From UBA8522 sp049287565 (lineage in GTDB: Bacteria > Acidobacteriota > Aminicenantia > Aminicenantales > UBA8522), in NCBI GenBank assembly GCA_049287565.1, contig JBAQGA010000052.1, forward strand, positions 1 to 16,254: a stretch of DNA of 16,254 nt, read 5' to 3'. Under the pieces are notes generated by a model. That model searched no databases and was not told the origin of the DNA. It saw only the letters and a program-made list of their open reading frames with translations. How positions within the stretch are numbered: the stretch's first letter is position 1; every line of letters begins with the position of its first letter. Below, one piece after another: positions 13,217 to 16,254 of the stretch. Position numbers and translations under genes: made by a program.

Positions 13217-14548
13217 TCACTCCTTCCCGGGTTTCGATCCGATGACCACTTCCAAGGCCTTTTCTGGGGCCAGAATGCTTTGGATATAGGCATTGACATG
13301 ATCCAGACTGAGCGCCTCGATCTCCGCTGACAATCCGCTGAAAAAGCTGAGACCGAGCCCGACCGACTCGAAAAAGGCCAAGGTCGCGACCTTCCCGCTC
13401 TTCGTCTCGTTTTCCCGGATGAAATCCGCTGCGGCGGCCGTCTTGGTAAACGCCAACTCCTCTCCGCTGATGCCATTTTGGTAAAGGTCCAAGATCGTCT
13501 GCCAAAGAACGGCCTTGGCCGTTTCCATCTTTGAATGGTCGGTCTCAAGGTAGGCTTCGATCACTCCTCCGGACTGCATCTGGGTAGCCCGGCAGTTCAC
13601 GTTGTAGGCCAGCTTTTTCTCGGTACGGAGAGGCCAAAGCCTTGAACCCGGACCCTTCCCCAGAAGGTTCTCAAGGAGAGTGGCGAGGGCGAAATTTCGG
13701 GGCGAGACCTCGGGCAGGCGATAGGCCAGACCAATATATGTTTGCTTGGTGTCACGCTCGATTTGGATGATCCTATCCTCCGGGTCAGAGGCCGAAACTG
13801 GATCGAAGGAGACGGGTTCCCCCTTCGGAATCTCGGCGAAATATTTACCCACGAGGTCGAGGAGCGTTTTCCCCGGCAGGTCGGAGGTAATGGACAGGAT
13901 CATGTTCGGACCGAAGAAATAGCGCCCGTAAAAATCGGCGACGTCTCTATTCTTGATGGCTTTGAGGGACTCTTTATCACCATAGATAGATCCTTCCAAG
14001 GGGGTCCCGGCGAAAAATGCCCCAAGGCAGGCCAGATGGCCGAGGCGGACAGAATCATCTTCCTCGATCTGGCTTTGATGTTCCATGTGCTTCTTAACGG
14101 CGTCGATCCGAATACCGGAGAAGAGCGGGTCGAGGATGATCTTGGAAAGAACTTTGAGGGAGGCCTCGAGGTTTTCCGTCAGGCATTCGATGTTGATGAG
14201 GGAGTGGTCAGCCAGGGCTGTGACAGAAAATCGAGTGGCCAGGCTCATCAACTCCTGGACTTTGCCGGAATCCGGGATCTCCACGGACAGCCGCGTGGTC
14301 AGGAAGGAGAGGCCTCGTTTTCCGGCCCGTTCGGCGCGTTTTCCGCCCTTGACCAGAATCTGGAGGATCGTGGTTGGAGAAGATTCGTCGATTTCAAGGA
14401 TGACGGTCAGGCCGTTGTCTAGGGTAATTTTCTGCGCCGGTCCCTCGCAGGACACTCCCTCCTCGCCCGTCCCGACCAGGAAGAAAAGGCCGGCGCCCAG
14501 AATAAAGCCGAGCGCCCCGACCCCGGCCCTTTTTTTCCTCCCGGTCAT
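13217..14548 (-). CDS. M16 (insulinase-like) peptidase homologue lacking the zinc motif
   Basis: The 443-residue protein has an N-terminal membrane or signal segment (about 8-28) and two M16 half-domains. KITLDNGLTVILEIDESSPT opens the fold, but where active enzymes have HxxEH the sequence reads GLSFLTTRLS (79-88), so zinc cannot bind. The C-terminal half keeps the substrate-binding pair of the family, Arg303 in GPGSRLWPLR and Tyr315 in KKLAYNV. This is the composition of the non-catalytic partner in heterodimeric M16 enzymes such as mitochondrial processing peptidase and paired bacterial M16B proteins. Its ATG lies four bases after the stop of the upstream active homologue, so both are translated from one mRNA. 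Confidence 0.88.
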   Translation of the reverse strand: MTGRKKRAGVGALGFILGAGLFFLVGTGEEGVSCEGPAQKITLDNGLTVILEIDESSPTTILQILVKGGKRAERAGKRGLSFLTTRLSVEIPDSGKVQELMSLATRFSVTALADHSLINIECLTENLEASLKVLSKIILDPLFSGIRIDAVKKHMEHQSQIEEDDSVRLGHLACLGAFFAGTPLEGSIYGDKESLKAIKNRDVADFYGRYFFGPNMILSITSDLPGKTLLDLVGKYFAEIPKGEPVSFDPVSASDPEDRIIQIERDTKQTYIGLAYRLPEVSPRNFALATLLENLLGKGPGSRLWPLRTEKKLAYNVNCRATQMQSGGVIEAYLETDHSKMETAKAVLWQTILDLYQNGISGEELAFTKTAAAADFIRENETKSGKVATLAFFESVGLGLSFFSGLSAEIEALSLDHVNAYIQSILAPEKALEVVIGSKPGKE

Positions 14549-14552
14549 TCTT

Positions 14553-15950
14553 TCATTCCGCCTTTTTGGGAAGGATGGAGACCATGATGTAATTGGCTCG
14601 GCTCAAGTAGTCTGCGGCCGTCTTTCTCAGGTCTCCGGACTTCACCCGGTCGATGTTTTCCAGGAACTTTCTCTCGGCCTCTCCTTCCCTCAAGATCATG
14701 AACTGGGCGAGCGAGGCGGCGATGGACAGCCCTTTCTCCTGGCCCCGATACGCATTGTACTTGATCTGGTTTTTGGCGCTCCCCAGGCGGTCATAGGCAA
14801 ACATCTGCTGGGCCCCGAGGACATCTTCGGGCGAAAAATTTCCTTCCCTCGCTTTGCGCAGATAGCCGACGGCTTCCCGTTTGACCCTATTCAGGTTCCG
14901 GGGATCGAGAGTAAAAAAGGCCAGAAGCGCACCACCGTATTTATGGGTCATATAGGCCATGGAGAGAGTTTCGATCAGCCGTCGCGGCCCCCGGTTGAGT
15001 GCCGAGTAGAGCAGCGGATTGATGCCCCGGCCGAGGATCTCGGTGAGAACATCCATACTGTACTGCTCAGGATTGTTGAAGTCCGGGGCCTGGACCGCGA
15101 TGACGAGATAGGCCTTCTGGACGTCCATTTCCACGTCCAAGTCAATGCTCTTTTCCGGCGGCACGGCCGGCTCGATTTTTGCCCGGGCCGGAGGTTCACC
15201 CTGGATCCCGCCGAACAATGCGCGCACTTTGTCTGCCATATCCGTGACGCTGAAGTCGCCCACCACCGCGAGGGCGCAGTTGGCGGGAACGAAATACCTC
15301 CCGTAGAACTCAGCCACCTTCTCGGCCGAGAGGTTCCTGATGACCTCTTCATCACCGATCAGAGGATTTGCATAAGGGTGGCCGGGAAAGAGGTTCTGGT
15401 AGACAAGCGCGGTCGCGTATCTGAACGGATCGTCTTCGAGCTGACGGAACTCCTCCAGGATGATCTCTTTTTCCGCGTCCAGCTCTTCCTGCATGATCTT
15501 GAGACGGAAGAGGATCTCACGTTGGTTGCTGAGGGCAAAATCGGCGGCTGCCTCCGGAACCGAGATCTCGAAAAGAGCCAGATCGTTACCTGTGTGGGCA
15601 TTGAAGTAGGCACCGTGCCGCCGCACGTCCCGACCGACATCGTTTCCCGAGCGGACTTCCGTGCCGCGGAAGAGGATATAATGTTCAAGAACATGGACGA
15701 TCCCGCTCGTCTCCGGGGTCTCGTCCTTAGAGCCGAGGTCCACGGCGGCCACTACGTTAACGAGGGGGACATTCCGCTTTTCCATCAAGAAAACCTTGAG
15801 GCCGTTTTCGAGGACAAGATATTTGGCCGTCTCCTCGGCCCTAGAAAGGCTGACAGAGAGGACGTTGGCACTGGGAAGGAGAAACATGAGCAGGAAAACG
15901 GCTCTCAGGAGGAGCCTTGGCCCGGCTTTGAGGTCTTTTTTTCTCAGCAC
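14553..15950 (-). CDS. M16 zinc peptidase, catalytic partner
   Basis: The 465-residue secreted or membrane-tethered metallopeptidase starts at GTG 15950 with a signal segment, hydrophobic from about 14 to 34. The inverted zinc motif HVLEH is at 86-90 (His86, His90, catalytic Glu89), and the third ligand is Glu166, 76 residues on, within EIILEEFRQLEDDPF. The second half-domain, with GRGINPLLYSALNRGPRRLIETLSM, lacks the Arg and Tyr seen in typical active C-terminal domains. That is the reciprocal of its partner, so the two probably form one working heterodimer that degrades peptides in the periplasm. The ATG at residue 22 is an alternative start but would shorten the signal peptide. It is the first gene of the two-gene operon. 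Confidence 0.92.
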   Translation of the reverse strand: MLRKKDLKAGPRLLLRAVFLLMFLLPSANVLSVSLSRAEETAKYLVLENGLKVFLMEKRNVPLVNVVAAVDLGSKDETPETSGIVHVLEHYILFRGTEVRSGNDVGRDVRRHGAYFNAHTGNDLALFEISVPEAAADFALSNQREILFRLKIMQEELDAEKEIILEEFRQLEDDPFRYATALVYQNLFPGHPYANPLIGDEEVIRNLSAEKVAEFYGRYFVPANCALAVVGDFSVTDMADKVRALFGGIQGEPPARAKIEPAVPPEKSIDLDVEMDVQKAYLVIAVQAPDFNNPEQYSMDVLTEILGRGINPLLYSALNRGPRRLIETLSMAYMTHKYGGALLAFFTLDPRNLNRVKREAVGYLRKAREGNFSPEDVLGAQQMFAYDRLGSAKNQIKYNAYRGQEKGLSIAASLAQFMILREGEAERKFLENIDRVKSGDLRKTAADYLSRANYIMVSILPKKAE

Positions 15951-15978
15951 AATTGGCTTATCTATTCCAGCAGCAAAT

Positions 15979-15986
15979 TTTATACC
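15979..15986 (-). promoter_or_regulatory. Probable extended -10 element of the M16 operon
   Basis: On the minus strand TGG-TATAAA (TATAAA at 15984-15979) is an extended -10 element. The hexamer 17 bases upstream, TTTCCC, is a weak -35. The RNA would start near 15972 and leave a 21-base leader before the GTG at 15950. Confidence 0.45.
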
Positions 15987-16119
15987 AAAACATCATGCTC
16001 AGGGAAACACTTTATTCCAGGGGGGGCCGTCAACAAGCCCCGAACCGCCGGAGTGAAGGATGTAATATCCTTTTACATTTTCCCCTCATCCGAACTCATG
16101 AGAAGCCCTAATAAGGAAG

Positions 16120-16136
16120 CATTCCCAAAATAACTA
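16120..16136 (+). repeat. Possible degenerate copy of the inverted-repeat end
   Basis: CATTCCCAAAATAACTA matches the right end of the 6052-6299 element (CATTCCCAAGTTGTCTA) at 13 of 17 bases and its inverted left end at 14 of 17. The first nine bases are identical in all three. No second end is visible before the window stops, so this is tentative. Confidence 0.35.
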
Positions 16137-16190
16137 AACCTCGTGATGGGCGCAGGAAGCCGCCCTGAAGCCTCCGTAGCGCAAGGGGGA

Positions 16191-16235
16191 CCCGTCGGAT
16201 TTTCCGACGGGGGGAACCGACGGGACTGGTTCCCC
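16191..16235 (+). repeat. Two tandem hairpins containing copy 2 of the 23-bp repeat
   Basis: CCCGTCGGA (16191-16199) pairs perfectly with TCCGACGGG (16203-16211) around TTT. Immediately after, GGGGAACC (16211-16218) pairs with GGTTCCCC (16228-16235) around nine bases. Positions 16204-16226 are identical to 5992-6014. The gene-free stretch 15951-16254 holds this, the M16 promoter and the possible repeat end at 16120; nothing else was recognised. Neither hairpin is followed by a T-tract, so a terminator is unlikely. Confidence 0.7.
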
Positions 16236-16254
16236 GGGGTGCGGGGGCCAAGGG

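Noticed and set aside
14085..16133. Long plus-strand open frame (682 codons) opposite the M16 operon
   Set aside because: It is the antisense of two genes with clear M16 motifs; its translation shows no family pattern and it has no ribosome-binding site. High GC coding DNA often leaves such open frames.

Overview
The window comes from a GC-rich bacterial chromosome. It carries a housekeeping core (tadA, two tRNA-Ser genes, dnaX-ebfC-recR) beside anaerobic metabolism: a four-subunit pyruvate-type ferredoxin oxidoreductase, an amino-acid-level homoserine dehydrogenase and an ornithine aminotransferase. Export signals, a predicted lipoprotein and two secreted or envelope M16 peptidase homologues suggest a diderm. 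Together these fit an anaerobic, amino-acid-using lineage of the Acidobacteriota/Aminicenantes type. That placement is an impression from gene content, not a computed result.

Layout. The left edge (1-160) holds the first codons of an IS110-family transposase on the minus strand. Its ribosome-binding site lies inside a long hairpin, and the stretch ends in a 37-nt segment that recurs near 6055-6091. Next come tadA (267-713) with its own promoter, a REP-like palindrome, tRNA-Ser(CGA), and a homoserine dehydrogenase that begins directly after the tRNA with no ordinary start codon. A compact, strongly self-complementary stretch (2071-2171), a promoter with a terminator-like hairpin and tRNA-Ser(TGA) follow, then ornithine aminotransferase (2413-3618). 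A near-perfect sigma-54 promoter drives a Trp/Tyr-rich lipoprotein (3830-5005), which is convergent with an EamA-type transporter (5021-5905, minus).

The gene-free stretch 5906-6415 holds the transporter promoter, a 23-bp repeat that recurs at the right edge, a 248-bp element bounded by 17-bp inverted repeats and packed with hairpins, and the dnaX promoter. The block dnaX-ebfC-recR (6416-9051) encodes the clamp-loader subunit and recombination factors in one transcription unit. The porGDAB block (9143-12175) makes a complete oxidoreductase with overlapping gene ends. An exported SH3-like protein (12344-13207) is convergent with a two-gene M16 peptidase operon on the minus strand (15950 to 13217). 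In that pair one partner keeps the zinc motif and the other keeps the C-terminal Arg/Tyr pair. The last 304 bases are gene-free and contain the operon promoter, a possible fourth repeat end and two tandem hairpins.

The most unusual material is non-coding: the transposon end with its sequestered ribosome-binding site, the hairpin-rich inverted-repeat element before dnaX and its relatives at both edges, and the rod-like structure at 2071-2171. In each of the three main structures the one non-Watson-Crick pair is a G-U on one strand only, which points to RNA made from that strand.
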